Below, in pieces: positions 24,241 through 36,345 of a stretch of 64,000 nt of DNA. The notes beneath the pieces were generated by a model, which saw only the letters and a program-made list of their open reading frames with translations, searched no databases and was not told the origin of the DNA. The first letter of the stretch is position 1. Every line of letters starts with the position of its first letter. A program made the position numbers and the translations under genes. The DNA is from Campylorhamphus procurvoides (Eukaryota; Chordata; Aves; Passeriformes; Dendrocolaptidae): the NCBI GenBank assembly GCA_013396655.1, contig WBMV01008407.1:1168583-1232582 (forward strand), in the 5' to 3' direction.

Positions 24241-25283
24241 CCCCCAAAGCTTTCAGGTTACTTTACTGTAATAATTCCCATTTTTGTGGCCAAAGGTTGA
24301 ATTTAAATAGGGATTAGGGACTTATACAGCAAAAGTCCATCAACCCAAAGCTAGCAGAATGTATTTTGCTTCAGACTGAGTGCAATATAATGCATTTGAT
24401 CTTGTTTGTTTCATAAAAAATAAAACTCTCTATCATGAATACTTATGACTATTTGCACTTCAAGTGAGCGTAAGCAAATAGACCTAGGTTTCCCACAGAG
24501 CTCAGCCAATTTGTTAGATTATTCATGGCAGCAGAGAATGTGTACTTTTTAAAGCTTTTATACTCTCCATTCCTATTGATAAATGTTATCAGTTTTTTAT
24601 GGCAAAAGACAACTAGAGAAAAAAATCTTCTTGGAGGATTTCATGTGCCTGGAACATGGGAATAGGTGGGAAGGCACTTCCTGGTCTTCACCAGCTCGGG
24701 AGTCCTGTCTTGCTTAGATGCCAGTGTGTGGAAACTTCTTAAGCATTGTACAGAGAGAGTCTGGACTTGGCTATCTGAATCAAGTGCTGGCAAAACAGTA
24801 TTTCTACCTGGCAGTCACACTGGGCCTTTTATCAAGGCCTTTACTGTACTCTGCACATAATCATCTAGCTCTGGGGTGCTTAAGGACTCTTTGTCTCTAC
24901 CTGCTACATTAAGCACAGGTAAACAACATAGTATTTTTTTTATTTTGTATATTCAATTGTGAAGGTATAATAAATACCTTCCTGTTTATTGGTATTTAAT
25001 ATAAGCAACGACTGAAACTTGGATGCATAAAACCACAGTGGAGAGGGCCAGGGAAGCCAGTGCAGTGCTGAGCCTCTGACACACGTGAATGTCTCATTTC
25101 AGCCCTGCTCTGGGGGCAAGCCCTGCGACAAGGGCCGGGGAAGGAAGCCCCAAGGCCGTCTTTGGGATCTCTGACTCGCTAAACGAGACCTGTGGCTCTC
25201 AGGACCCCTCGCTGCTCTTCTCTGGGCCCTTCTTCCAAATATTTCTCTAAGGGATGACAGGGCTCCCAGCCATGCGCCGGAGG

Positions 25284-25298
25284 ACAGTAGGTGGCAGC
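25284..25298 (+). promoter_or_regulatory. CTCF-like site ACAGTAGGTGGCAGC
   Basis: Matches 14 of 15 positions of the CTCF core consensus CCASYAGRKGGCRSY, in a local GC-rich patch between two divergent promoters. Confidence 0.5.
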
Positions 25299-26372
25299 GT
25301 GGCATCACGCTTTCCCTGCCTCAGCCTCTTCTTTCTGAGCTGTTTCGTCGTATAGAAGAGCTTCGTGTCTTACAGACAGGAAATTCCTGATTTGCCTTCT
25401 TTTGCCGAGGTTAACCAGCACGGATGACTGCATGTTAATGAAACTGTGCACGAAGAAAGGATTATATACACAGCACAGTCCAGGTATAATTTATAATGCA
25501 AGCCCGTTCTCAGTGATGGCTACTGCTATTAGGTATCTCCAGAGAGTACACAATTTTCTTCAGCTATGGATTTACCTTGAAGAGAACATTTATATAGTGC
25601 TTTAGGATTTAAAAATTAAACAGTCTCTGTAAAGGCTAGGAATTAATAATCTAAAACTACTTCCAAATCTGTAGACTACAAGTAATTAGAATATTATTTA
25701 CAGAATGAACAAATAAGTTGTTTCAAATTTTACCCTTACTCTTGCAAGCACCTCCTGACAAACACAAAACCTACATTGGAACATGACTATTTTTGTTTTT
25801 TATAGAACAAAGCAGTCTAATAAAGACAATTGCGTTGGCACATCACTAAGTGAGAACATAAGTTAAAGGCAACACAGCACAGTGAAAAAGAGCTAGCAGA
25901 TAGTAAAATACTGGGATGGAGTTAATTTTGTTCTATCCACTTCTGTCTACCATGACAATTGGTGGACAGTGGTGGGCAACCCAAACCATTCAATGATTCT
26001 GTAATTCCGAGTGGATATACAGTTGTCCAGAACATGAGGTACAGAATGTTGTACACATTAAACACTGACATTTCTTTACATGAAAGCATTCCTGTTATGC
26101 CTTATGAATTAATATTTTCTCTGAAGGCAGAAAAGTGTGAATTAGTATATTCTGACGTACATGAAAGAGTTTTAATTACCACCTAATTTGTGTTGTTCAA
26201 ATTTACAAAGAATACTAATTTATTTTTGCCTGATGCATCAATATTTGGCATTGAATTAATCATAGACCTCTTTTTGAAGCAAGTAGCTTCAGGGCTGATA
26301 CTACTGCTAACACACAGCCAGTACAATATGTGTGGAAGGTATAAACAGAAAAAAAACAGAATCAATTTCATC

Positions 26373-26407
26373 TCTTCTTAGCTATGTCTATAACATAGCT
26401 AAGAAGA
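26373..26407. repeat. perfect inverted repeat, 15-bp arms, 5-nt loop
   Basis: Left arm TCTTCTTAGCTATGT at 26373-26387, loop CTATA, right arm ACATAGCTAAGAAGA at 26393-26407. No mismatch in the stem. Too short for a miRNA precursor. Confidence 0.9.
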
Positions 26408-27924
26408 CCAATTTGCTACAAGCTGTTAAAACTAATTATTAACTAGAAAATATTATTTAAGTAACTAATTATTTAGCCAGAAATTAGGAACAGTGGCATT
26501 AGAGTACATTCTTGCCCACATACCTATGAGTAAACATTTCATTCTGAAAACAGGAATTAGACTCTGAAATTACACAGATTTTAGGGAAAACCCCCCAAAA
26601 AACAAGATGGTTCTACAAAGTTATCGATCCTTTTTCATTTACAGGAAAAACCCATGAGCTATTATGTAACCAAGTGCTTTATTTAACTGAAAACAGCAAG
26701 GAAATTAGAAAATGGTGAATAGAAAACACAAGTTTTTCAGAGCAGAAAAGGGAAAAGTTTACCAGGAAGGAGACATTCTTAACTTGCAGTGCTTCTCGGA
26801 ACATGACTCACTTTCTCTCCCAAGGAATATATTTTTGTGACAAGGTCTTTCCTACCTTCACACAGGGTGTGATTCTGTATTTCTCCAGGATGACAGCTGG
26901 AGAGTGTCACTCCCACTGCTGAGACTCAAGTCCTTAGAGGTCGGTATGCATCTGACTCCTCAAAGACTACAGGACTGCAGCTAACTGGTGTGGTACAGTC
27001 CTCCTCACTCTGGGGGTAAGCCTCAAGGACACCAGCTGATTTGTCTGTGCTGTGCTAACCAAGCAGAAGCTGACCCGCTCTACTGACTGTTTTGCTCAGC
27101 CTGGATTTAACATGCACAAGAAGCAATGTTTTGCTGTGCTAATAGGATTGAAGCCTAAAAAAAGAGAACTATTATGTATTTTGCATCTACTGCCACTTGT
27201 CAGGTTTGTTTTGTATACCATGCACATTCCTCTCTTAGTGACAGATCTTCCATTACTTTAAATTAGATTTGAAGAGAGGCAGTTTCTCATTAGATCAAGT
27301 GTTATAATTGCAACATACACACCAGCTTTCAGGCCCACAAGCTTGTCTTATAAATGCTACAACTTGCATAAAACCATAAGAAGCATAACAATAATAAACA
27401 ATTATCTAGTCAAGAGAATTATGGATCAATAGAATATAAATATTTATTTTGCTAAGTCTTAGCTCCCCATTCAGCAAGAAATGTTACTTAATGCTTTAAC
27501 TAAGATGATGGTATTTTTCTACGGTATAAGCTTCACCACTCTGCCTGATGAAGGAAAAGAAGCACAACTATATAAAAGTAGGACAAGACTCAGCTATTAC
27601 TCATTGCTTTAATTGCAAATATTTCTGTATATATATGTATAATAAACATACTTGGCATGGTTGCTGTGCTCATTTGTGTAATGTTGTCAGAATACCTTTA
27701 CTAGTCAATGAGGCAAAAGAAAAAAACTCTTCACCAAGCTTTTTAAGAGAGGCAGTTGGCTATATAAGGAGGAGCAGCAATCTTTACAGAAGGAACCTGC
27801 AGTGATTTCAGCTTCCCCATCCCCTTGTGAAATGCTGTGGAAGGATTTGAGCAGCCTGAGTTTGCAGGAGACAGGTGGTGGTTGCTTAACATGTAATACT
27901 TTGTACTTGATCTCCTGTTTCCTC

Positions 27925-27982
27925 TACATATATATGTGTGTGTATATATATATATATATAGTCTAGGCATATATATATATTC
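27925..27982. repeat. (TA)n/(TG)n microsatellite
   Basis: ACATATATATGTGTGTGTAT followed by two TA runs separated by GTCTAGGCA. Likely polymorphic. Confidence 0.85.
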
Positions 27983-29896
27983 TTCTCCTCATGGCTCTTC
28001 TAGAAAATCTTCCAGAAGAAAAACTGTTCTCATGCCAGCATTACATTTGACAAATTTTTTTGGATGTATTCTTCAACTTGGGGCTGGGCAGCTGCCCAAT
28101 CCCTTGTGACTGCATCCCTGCACTCAAAAGGGCAGCTGGAGTTATTGGGCTGGAAGAAAACTCCTTCCTTTCTCCTCTGCAGGCAGGCAAGGCGCCAGTT
28201 CCCTCCAAGGGCCTTCCGTGCTGGGGCAATCCCCACATCAAGCAGTGCTGCTGTGCTGAGCCTTCTTTGCATCCGCTGTGCCGGCACAAAGAGGGTCACA
28301 GGCCAAGTGTGAGTCACGGCTTAAAATAGCAGTGGGCACAAGACTGCAGCACAAAATGTCATACAGGGCAGCATGGAAAACAAAACTGGAAAAAGCTGGC
28401 TGGAAAAGTGGTTATCTAAATGCAGCTCTTGTTAAGGACAGACTGATGTTATAGTTAAAAAACTCAGGCATTTTGAAATAGCCCCAGCAGTGCAGAGGTA
28501 ATGTAATCCTCCTATTCAGCTGCCTTGCTTTTTTACCTCCAAATAAAGGGTTACTTTCAATAGGCATTGCCGTGGGGAATGAACAGCAATCTGTAAGTAG
28601 GTAAAAATTGTCTGTTTCTACTCTGTTCTTGTTCAAACAATAGAGGCATGTTGTGGGCAATGCCCGTGTCAGGGAAGGCAAGATGGAGTGTTTGCATCGG
28701 AGGGCATGACTAATGCTGGGGGAGGACAACGAGGTCAGCACAGCTGCTGTCTACAAGACACGCAGGAGAAAAGTGTCCTAGGAAAGGTGTGCTAAAAGGA
28801 AATAACTAATAAGAAGGTCAGGAGAGAACAAGGAGAACCAAGGTAAGAGCAGTGACAGGGGCAATGAAGACTGAAATCTTCTGGAATTACAGAAGAGTGC
28901 CATTGCCAATGCTGCATGGGCGTTGAAACACAATCAAATGAGAGACACGGTGCCCGCACTTGTCTTCTGCCTGTAATCTGTGTAATATCATTGCTGTTCT
29001 GGTGAGTCACAGGCGCCAGCTTCCAGAGAAAGGTGGGGGAGATGCCTTCACCCACCCTGGCAGCCACAATCCAGCAAGTCACCCTGCCCTTGGCTCCCCA
29101 GCACAATCACGCACTGCTGGGTGCTTCGGAAGCGCCTCCGGTCTCTGTAATGGATGGGAAGGTTTTCCCTGGCACCCTGAGGGAAGGCACGAGGGGTGGG
29201 CCAGCAAATGGCGGGGCCGTGCTGAGGTGGCAACTGGGCCTGCCGAGGAGGGGACGCAGCTACCAGCAAGCTGCGCCCTCACCTCGCTGCCGTCGTGTCC
29301 CTGCTAGCCCTAAGCCTGTCCTGGTACTGCAGAAGTAAAAACTCTTACTTCTCTCCAAGGATTAGATTTGCGTCTCTGGAACAGCAATTATTTATAACCC
29401 TTAGCCAGCCTCCTCAGGAAGCGTTTTGTCCGCCACTGAGGAGCACGGGCCGACATACACGGGCTGGCGAGATCGCTGCTGGGGACAAGCCCAGCACCAC
29501 CTCAGCTTTGAATACACGTTGGACTTTTATTGTTGTTTTATTTAGTTTTACTTTGCTACGTGCGACCGGCTGAACACAAACCCCGACGGACGATATTAGA
29601 CAAAAGGTGCCACTGCCAGGCTTGTTTACCAGTAACACCCCCACGCTTAAGGCCAAAACAAGTTTAAGCAGTAAGGTGACGGAATTCGGGACGCATGCCG
29701 GCGCTGGGGTACCGGCCGTGGCTGGGGTGGAGGGAGGGGGCTGCCCCAGGCACACCCCACCTCGGGGCGGGCGAGAGCAGAGTTCCGCTCCCTCCCCCGC
29801 CCGCCCTGCCCTCCCCCTCTGCCCACAGCGGCCCCATCCGGGTCGTTGTCCCGCGGGCACCACGCGGGGCGTGCGGCCGGTTACACCTGGGCTGAC

Positions 29897-29922
29897 GGGG
29901 GGGGGGGGGAGGGGGGGGCGGG
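29897..29922 (+). repeat. poly-G tract next to an assembly gap
   Basis: Thirteen G, one A, eight G, then CGGG directly before NNN. G-quadruplex potential; base count is unreliable here. Confidence 0.85.
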
Positions 29923-30211
29923 NNNCCTGCCTCTCCCGGCACAGCTGGTCGGTGGCTGCGGAGGCTGAACCCTCCTGCCGGGAGCACAAGATCGCTCCCC
30001 CCCCAGGGCGCGGGCGCTTGGTACGCGCCGGCAGTGCGGGCAGGGCGGCGCCTGTGTGACTCAGGCGCTGCCATTTTGAGGGGTCGGTGGTGGCCGCGCA
30101 GCTCCGCTCCGCGCTAGCTCCGTGCCCAGGCACAGGCGCTCCTGCACCCTCCCGCCCGCTCCTTCCGCCGCCTCCGAGGACGCCCGGGGGAAGACCGGCT
30201 CTCCTCAGTCC

Positions 30212-30228
30212 NNNNNNNNNNNNNNNNN
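30212..30228. other. assembly gap, 17 N
   Basis: Run of N within the C6orf62 promoter island; the true length is unknown. A second gap of three N is at 29923-29925. Confidence 0.99.
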
Positions 30229-32124
30229 CATCCTTCTCCCGGCCGTGCCCGTCCTTCTCCACCGCTGCTCCGGGATTTCTGTGCCTGCCGCCCTCCTCCG
30301 TAGGAGCCGCTAGCGCAGGGACCGCGTCCTCCTCCTCGTTCCGCCGCCGCCTTCGCCTCTTCCTCCTCCTCTTCCTCTCTCCGCCACCATTTCCCCACTC
30401 CCCGGCTCCGGGGCGCTGAGCTAGACTATGGGGACCAGGTCGGGGCCGAGCAGCGGCAGAGCGGGCGGCCCGGTCACCGTGTCCCCTGCGGCAGGGATGG
30501 GGGGGCTCCGCAGCTTCGTGGCTTTATCTTGACATGGCTCCTCTCCGTGCTGCCAGCAGCGCCGCCGCCTCCTCCTCCTCCTCCACTGCTCCTCCTGCGC
30601 CCGCCGGCTGCGGGTAGCGAGTGGGTCACGGCCCCGGGCTCTCCTCGGAGCCTCTCAGTCTCTTGCTCAGCTGGGGGGGGGGTAAAGTTGTGGGAGGGGT
30701 TCCTTTTGGTTTGTTTTTGTTTTCCAATTTTTTTTCCTTTCTCTCCAGAGAGAGAAGGAAGGGGGAATACTTGCCCCCCCTTCTCTTCTTAACCTAGTCC
30801 GACGAATTTGCTAACCTAAAAACTTTTTAACCCCGACTAATCAAACACCTGTGGTGGGGGAAAAAATGTCTGGAGAGAGGAAGAAAATAACCTGATAATT
30901 GGGAATTTGCCTTTTTTTTTTTTGAAGTGGGGGGAAGGGCGTTTTGGAGGTTTAAAATTGCAACCTAGATTTGCAATTTAAAAATAACCAAACCTCACAA
31001 AAATTCTGACACCGAAAAGCAGGAGCAGAAAAAATACCAAAAGCACTCCATGTTGTCGGAGTCGTGGCCATGAAGTGAGAGGGGAGGGACGCGGTGCTGC
31101 TGGGTGTCTCCCGCCCCGGGCGCTGCCGCCCTGTCTGCAGAGGGCGCCGGCCATGCACAGCCTCGGCTGACCGCGCTCGCAGCACCCCCAGGCACAGAGA
31201 GAAGGGTCACCGGGGGATCAGCAGCCCAGGGAGCGAGGGAGGTGTCGGGGGATGTAGGGCGAGCCCGCGTTTGGGGCCCTGATTCAGGTTTTGGTCTCTA
31301 GGTGAGATAATACTGCCCTTCAAACCCCTGTCCGCCCCTTGTCAGTGGCCATCATGATCCCTCTCCTCTTCCGCAGCAGTAGCCTCAGGGCAATGATGAG
31401 CAGGATGAAGTTAGAAATGACTCCGCTGTCTTTTCTCTTTGCTCCCCTGCGAACCAGCGCTGTGTTGTCTGTAGTTGATTTTGTTGTTGTTGGCAGAGAA
31501 ATGTCATACTTCCCGGGTTGTGCGCTCTTCCTTTGCACCCTTTTCTCTGCTCTCCACCAAGTGTAATAATTCTAAAGAGAAAGACGGGCAACATAGCAAT
31601 AGTGGAAGGCTGAGAATAATAATCAGTAGAGTCATGAATCTGGCTGGGGTAGAACGCAATTTATAATTTCAGCTTCGGGTCTTTTTTTTGTAAGCAGAGC
31701 AAAAGTACCCCCCCATGGATTGGGATTGTGCCAGTTGCTTTTTATTGTACACATAAATTGTGATAAGATTTGTTTAGGGCTTGGGTTGTTTTCTTTTTCA
31801 TTCTTACCCAATTATTCCTGTGGCTAAACTGTTCAAATTTTTGTCTTCAAAATTCTTGGGTTTTTTTTTTTTTTTCTTGGTTTATTGTAAAACCTCTTTT
31901 CCAGCCATGGCTGGACAACTACTTACTTTGTTTCCTGGCCCCTCCAATACGACATTTTCATAAATATTGCCTGAGGTGCGGTTTTGGGTTGCATTAGCGT
32001 TTGATCTATTCAGTCGTATTAGCAGGAATCAAACGACTTGTTTCTGTTGTACTTGAGTCTTACGAAAAGGTGCCCATAGTTTAGCGACAGTTTCCAAAGG
32101 CTTTAGTACCACCTGTATTACAAA

Positions 32125-32253
32125 ATGGGGGACCCAAACTCCCGGAAGAAACAAGCTCTGAACAGACTTCGTGCTCAGCTTAGAAAGAAAAAAGAATCTT
32201 TAGCTGACCAGTTTGACTTCAAGATGTACATTGCCTTTGTGTTCAAAGACAAG
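32125..32253 (+). CDS. C6orf62: C6orf62 coding exon 1 (residues 1-43)
   Basis: ATG at 32125 in TTACAAAATGG context. Encodes [20 protein letters not shown] through [12 protein letters not shown]; donor AAG|GTAACT. The upstream acceptor is probably CTTTAG near 32105, so about 20 nt of 5'UTR lie in the exon. Confidence 0.94.
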
Positions 32254-35200
32254 GTAACTTGGTTTTAAAGTGTCTCTCTGTGTTGCCTGTTGCACGTTAA
32301 GTGTGCTGTGCAAAGTCTTGCTGTCTGATTGCATCAAATGCTTTATCCTTAATAGAAACCATTGGTTTTTAACATTTATTTTTTAATTACTAATTGCCAT
32401 AATATTTACTTAATCAGTGTTTGTCATGTTTGTATGTTGTAGTTGTGTAACGCAGAGGGTGCCAGTGCCCCATTAAATGGTTACTTGGTAACTTCTGTAC
32501 TGGGCAGTTATTTTTCAAAGTTAACATTGTAACTTTTTAACTCTGGGGTGTGACTTGCACAATTGTTGGCTGTGAACAGTTAAGTTGTGAAGGGAGGCCT
32601 GGCTGGGGCGATTGCTAAGTTACTGCATCTGGTGAAAGCAGAAGGGAAGATTTGGCATTGAAGGGAGAAGTCGCAAAAGGGGATGTGGAAATGGCCCAAG
32701 TGCACACGTACATGTGAAACTGTTGCTACCATTTTGAAAGGAGTGCAGGAGGGCAAAGAAGAAATCTCCATTTGCTTGGCTGCCTCCTCTGCCGGATGGA
32801 GAGGGGAGCTAGGTGATATTTCTAAAGCTACCTGTAGACCCCCAATTGTAGGAGAGTTTCCATCCACAGAAGGTGGAGAAGGTGCTTGTAGGAAGTGAAT
32901 GTGCTGAAAAATGATGAAGTGAAGATAATAGCAAATGGCAACAGAGTCCATAACGTACAAAATGCATGTAAATGAGCACCGAAGTTGTTTAATCCCCTCA
33001 AAGGTGTAGTTTTTGCATTCACTGTAATAATTATGTGTTTTTAATGAAGACCGTTCCCTGAAAAGCTTTGAAAATCTTCTGTAAAATTCCCAAGTTCTAG
33101 TGCAAGCAGAGGTGGATATATTGGGATATAATTCTGGGTACTGACTCATAGTAATAGAGATATGAATGTTTGAGCAGTGCCAACAGATTTGCTTAGATGA
33201 CACAAGTTTAACGCGTTTAGTTGGAGCATTCATAGTACTATCTGGTTGTTTTATGGAACTTTGTTGCATGTGCCTTGCTTATATCAGTGAACTGAAGATG
33301 TCCATCCCATACCAGTTTGCTTTAAAGTAGGAATTTAGCTCAGGTTAGCTTAGTCAGCAAACAGTTGCCTGTAATGTGTGTTCTGATGGCGGTGAGTGGA
33401 GCACTGTTTGGTAAAATATACTTTGTCATGTAGCTCTTAAGTAGGTCAAGACTTCTCATGAGCTACAAGAAAGCTGTTAGGAACAGAAGTACAACTTGAA
33501 GTGATTTTATATACAGCAAAAACTTATTTCACATTCTCATAATGTTTTGGGCTTGCTTGAGAGATACTAAAATATTTGTAGCAAGTATACCAGTTACTTA
33601 GCAAATTAAAACAATCCTCCTTTGAGAGGATTGTAACTTAGAGCTAACTTCACATGGGATCTCAATCACCTGCTGTCACCAAATGTGGCATTGAAAGATT
33701 TCACTTTTCATAAAAGGCCAACTATAAAAAAATTGAAAAACGTAAAAAAGGTGTTACTTGATTGGCAAAGAGAGGCTCGCAGAGGGTTCTTGGTCAGCTC
33801 AAAGTCATGTACTCTACTTGATAAAGCAATAATTCTATTAATGTTTAGGTACAGCTGTCACATTTGCAAGATTGGTATGTAAATTTGCATCTTTGGAGAC
33901 TACAAGAATGTGTTCACCTTTTATAAAAAGTTGTTGGTCTGATTCTGTTTAATTTATAAATTTTTGCCTGTAAATTTTAGTGTTGCTTGTGTCAAAGTCC
34001 TAACCTGCGTGATGTATACTTTATACATTTATAGAGAAAATCACAAATCCTGAAATAAACCGTTAGCTATAGGTGTCTCGAAAGGATTGTAGTCTTAAAG
34101 TAATCTGTGGGTTTTTTTTAGAAGAAAAAGTCAGCGCTTTTTGAAGTGTCTGAAGTGATACCAGTCATGACCAATAATTATGAAGAAAATATCCTGAAAG
34201 GTGTGCGGGATTCCAGCTATTCTTTGGAAAGTTCCTTAGAGCTTCTGCAGAAGGATGTAGTACAGCTCCATGCACCCCGCTACCAGTCTATGCGCAGGGT
34301 AAGTGTTCTTTCTGCCCCTGCTGAATCTCAGTCTTCCAATACGTGTTCTTTTCTTTGTGAATCTTAAGGCTAATCTTGCCTTTTTTAATTGTATCAACTT
34401 GTTTACTACATGAAGGTTCTGTGGCCATGTGTTTCTGGGATCTAGTTTGAAGGCCAATAGCAGCGTATGTGTTCTAAAACTGTTTAAATATGCAGTGCTT
34501 AAGCTTTACCTTTCATTTGTCTCATTCAGAGATATGCTTTTGGAATGGATTTTTTCTTGCCTCTTGGTCCTTTAGTAGGTGCGTTTATAGTTCTTGCAAC
34601 AAGTCTGCTGTACAACTAAGTGGTTTTGCTTTATGAATATTGGAAGATAGACAGTCTTTGCTAATGTTTTCTTAAAGTTGTAATTTAGATTGAGTGGCTA
34701 CTGATACTAAAATTCAGTGTAAGGCATCTTTGACTAATGGATGGAATATAAGTGTAGCACTTTACTGCTCACAGGATGTGATCGGCTGTACCCAGGAGAT
34801 GGACTTCATTCTATGGCCTCGCAATGATATTGAGAAGATAGTCTGTCTCCTGTTTTCTCGGTGGAAGGGATCTGATGAACCCTTTAGGCCTGTCCAGGTA
34901 TTTGGTTTTGATTCTTAACTTCTGCAAGTAACTTACTCCTGGAGGGGAGGGTAAGTGGTCTCCTTAAACAATAAGTTGGTAAGGTATGTGACTTCCGTGG
35001 GTATTAAAGAAGCTGTTTTATTTATAAAGATATCAGTGTTTTGAATGCCAAATTCTGCCTCCTGTCTTTGTGTACTCTTATATTAGTCCTTCCAAAATTT
35101 AAGCTTGTGAAGGTCCTTTGCAAACAACACGTATGTATAGATGTGTTTGTATTTGTAGAAGTGGATTAGATGTGCCTCTTAGTACAAATGTATCTTTTTG

Positions 35201-36345
35201 TAAATATGATGGTGTCATTAAGGTTCGTATCTGGTTACATGACAGAGGGTCTGAGATGGATGGAACCTTTGCATTATAATTTTGCCTAGAAATTGATGCA
35301 TAGCGGTGTTCTGCCAAAACAACGAAGTAAATTGGGGTTTATATCTGCAGTTAAAGTTGTACCTCTGAATTAATACATCATTGCAATAACTAGCATTGGC
35401 AGAATGAAACTAGGGAATTCTTTAAATGGTGCCAAGACTCAAGTGTGTCATTGCTGTGGTCCCCAATTCCTGCTTTTCATAGATCAGAAAAGGAAAGAAA
35501 CTAAAGCCCCAGATTGAAGGAAATTAACAGATTACATGTGAACTTTATCTTAATAAATGCTTTATTCTGCTCCCTCACACCGTGTAGGCCAAGTTTGAGT
35601 TTCATCACGGTGACTATGAAAAACAGTTTCTGCATGTTCTGAGCCGAAAGGACAAGACTGGAATTGTTGTCAACAACCCTAACCAGTCAGTGTTTCTCTT
35701 CATTGACAGACAGCACTTGCAGGTAAGCTTCCTTTGTCCTCATATTAACAAGTGTGTTTTAATCATAAAAAGCTTTTTCTGCTTGGGAACATCAGTGTTT
35801 TTGTTGGAAAATACTCAAGTTAAAAAACTGATCATGCATTCATGATTGCATTTTGGCAGTTTCAGAGGAAACACACTATAAATAGGATTCATATATGCAA
35901 AAACTAACTATGGGCCACAGATGCATTCACATAAAATTGATGTTCTTGCATTAAAAATTAAATAAGTTCAAAATGGACCTAAAAGTGTTCTGGAAAAATT
36001 AAAACGTTGTTTTAATTTGGGTGATAATACAGAAATAATTCAAGTGAAGAAAGAACAGAATAGTGGAAACATTTTATTCAATAGAGGTTGCAGACTAATT
36101 TTTAAGTTCAGGCTGTTTGTGTTTGAAACACGGAATTTTAAATGTCTGTCGGGTCTGCGTATTAGTCTTGAGTTAACTTTTAGGTATAATAGCTTTTCTC
36201 TGGGTTTTTTTGCCTCTAGACTCCAAAAAACAAAGCTACAATCTTCAAGTTATGCAGCATCTGCCTGTACCTGCCACAGGAGCAGCTCACTCACTGGACG
36301 GTTGGTACCATAGAGGATCACCTCTGTCCTTACATGCCAGAGTAA
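32125..36345 (+). CDS. C6orf62: C6orf62 orthologue (XTP12), conserved protein of unknown function
   Basis: Coding exons are 32125-32253, 34122-34298, 34775-34897, 35588-35722 and 36220-36345. They total 690 nt, 229 aa plus TAA; all junctions are phase 0 with AG/GT. The length equals human C6orf62, also 229 aa. The protein starts [20 protein letters not shown] with a basic N-terminal helix, continues [59 protein letters not shown] and [20 protein letters not shown], and ends [10 protein letters not shown]. No signal peptide or membrane segment is seen. The biochemical role is not established, and I assign none. From memory of the human protein, only a handful of residues differ. It diverges from GMNN and converges with ACOT13. 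Confidence 0.96.
34122..34298 (+). CDS. C6orf62: C6orf62 coding exon 2 (residues 44-102)
   Basis: Acceptor TTTTTTTAG ends at 34121; donor AGG|GTAAGT. Encodes [20 protein letters not shown] through [10 protein letters not shown]. Confidence 0.95.
34775..34897 (+). CDS. C6orf62: C6orf62 coding exon 3 (residues 103-143)
   Basis: Acceptor GCTCACAG ends at 34774; donor CAG|GTATTT. Encodes [20 protein letters not shown] through DEPFRPVQ. Confidence 0.95.
35588..35722 (+). CDS. C6orf62: C6orf62 coding exon 4 (residues 144-188)
   Basis: Acceptor CGTGTAG ends at 35587; donor CAG|GTAAGC. Encodes [20 protein letters not shown] through [10 protein letters not shown]. Confidence 0.95.
36220..36345 (+). 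CDS. C6orf62: C6orf62 last coding exon (residues 189-229 and stop)
   Basis: Acceptor TGCCTCTAG ends at 36219. Encodes [20 protein letters not shown] through [12 protein letters not shown] at 36343-36345. Confidence 0.95.
   Translation, partial: TPKNKATIFKLCSICLYLPQEQLTHWTVGTIEDHLCPYMPE

Larger units (their letters stand above)
22471..29420. other. intergenic, GMNN to C6orf62
   Basis: Mostly AT-rich with no recognisable gene. It includes simple repeats, a small GC-rich patch around 25080-25320 with a CTCF-like site, a perfect micro-hairpin at 26373-26407, and a mildly GC-rich stretch at 28080-29320 whose open frames resemble nothing I know. Confidence 0.55.
29430..30660 (+). promoter_or_regulatory. 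C6orf62: C6orf62 CpG-island promoter and 5' UTR exon region
   Basis: Very GC- and CpG-rich, interrupted by N gaps at 29923-29925 and 30212-30228. Motifs are TGACTCA (AP-1 type, 30057-30063) and GCCATTTTG (YY1 type, 30070-30078). The untranslated first exon is probably between about 30080 and 30620, but I could not fix its donor. An ATG at 30428 opens only a short frame and is not the main start. A second smaller GC-rich patch at 31080-31270 lies in intron 1. Confidence 0.7.

Noticed and set aside
28041..29338. Short overlapping frames on both strands between GMNN and C6orf62
   Set aside because: Similar lengths on both strands in moderately GC-rich DNA; none looks like a protein family.
29414..30419. 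282-codon minus frame and partners over the C6orf62 promoter
   Set aside because: They cross N gaps (X residues) and are CpG-island translation artefacts.
30428..30532. ATG-initiated frame in the C6orf62 island
   Set aside because: A short frame ending in TGA that does not join to the known N-terminus; at most a uORF.
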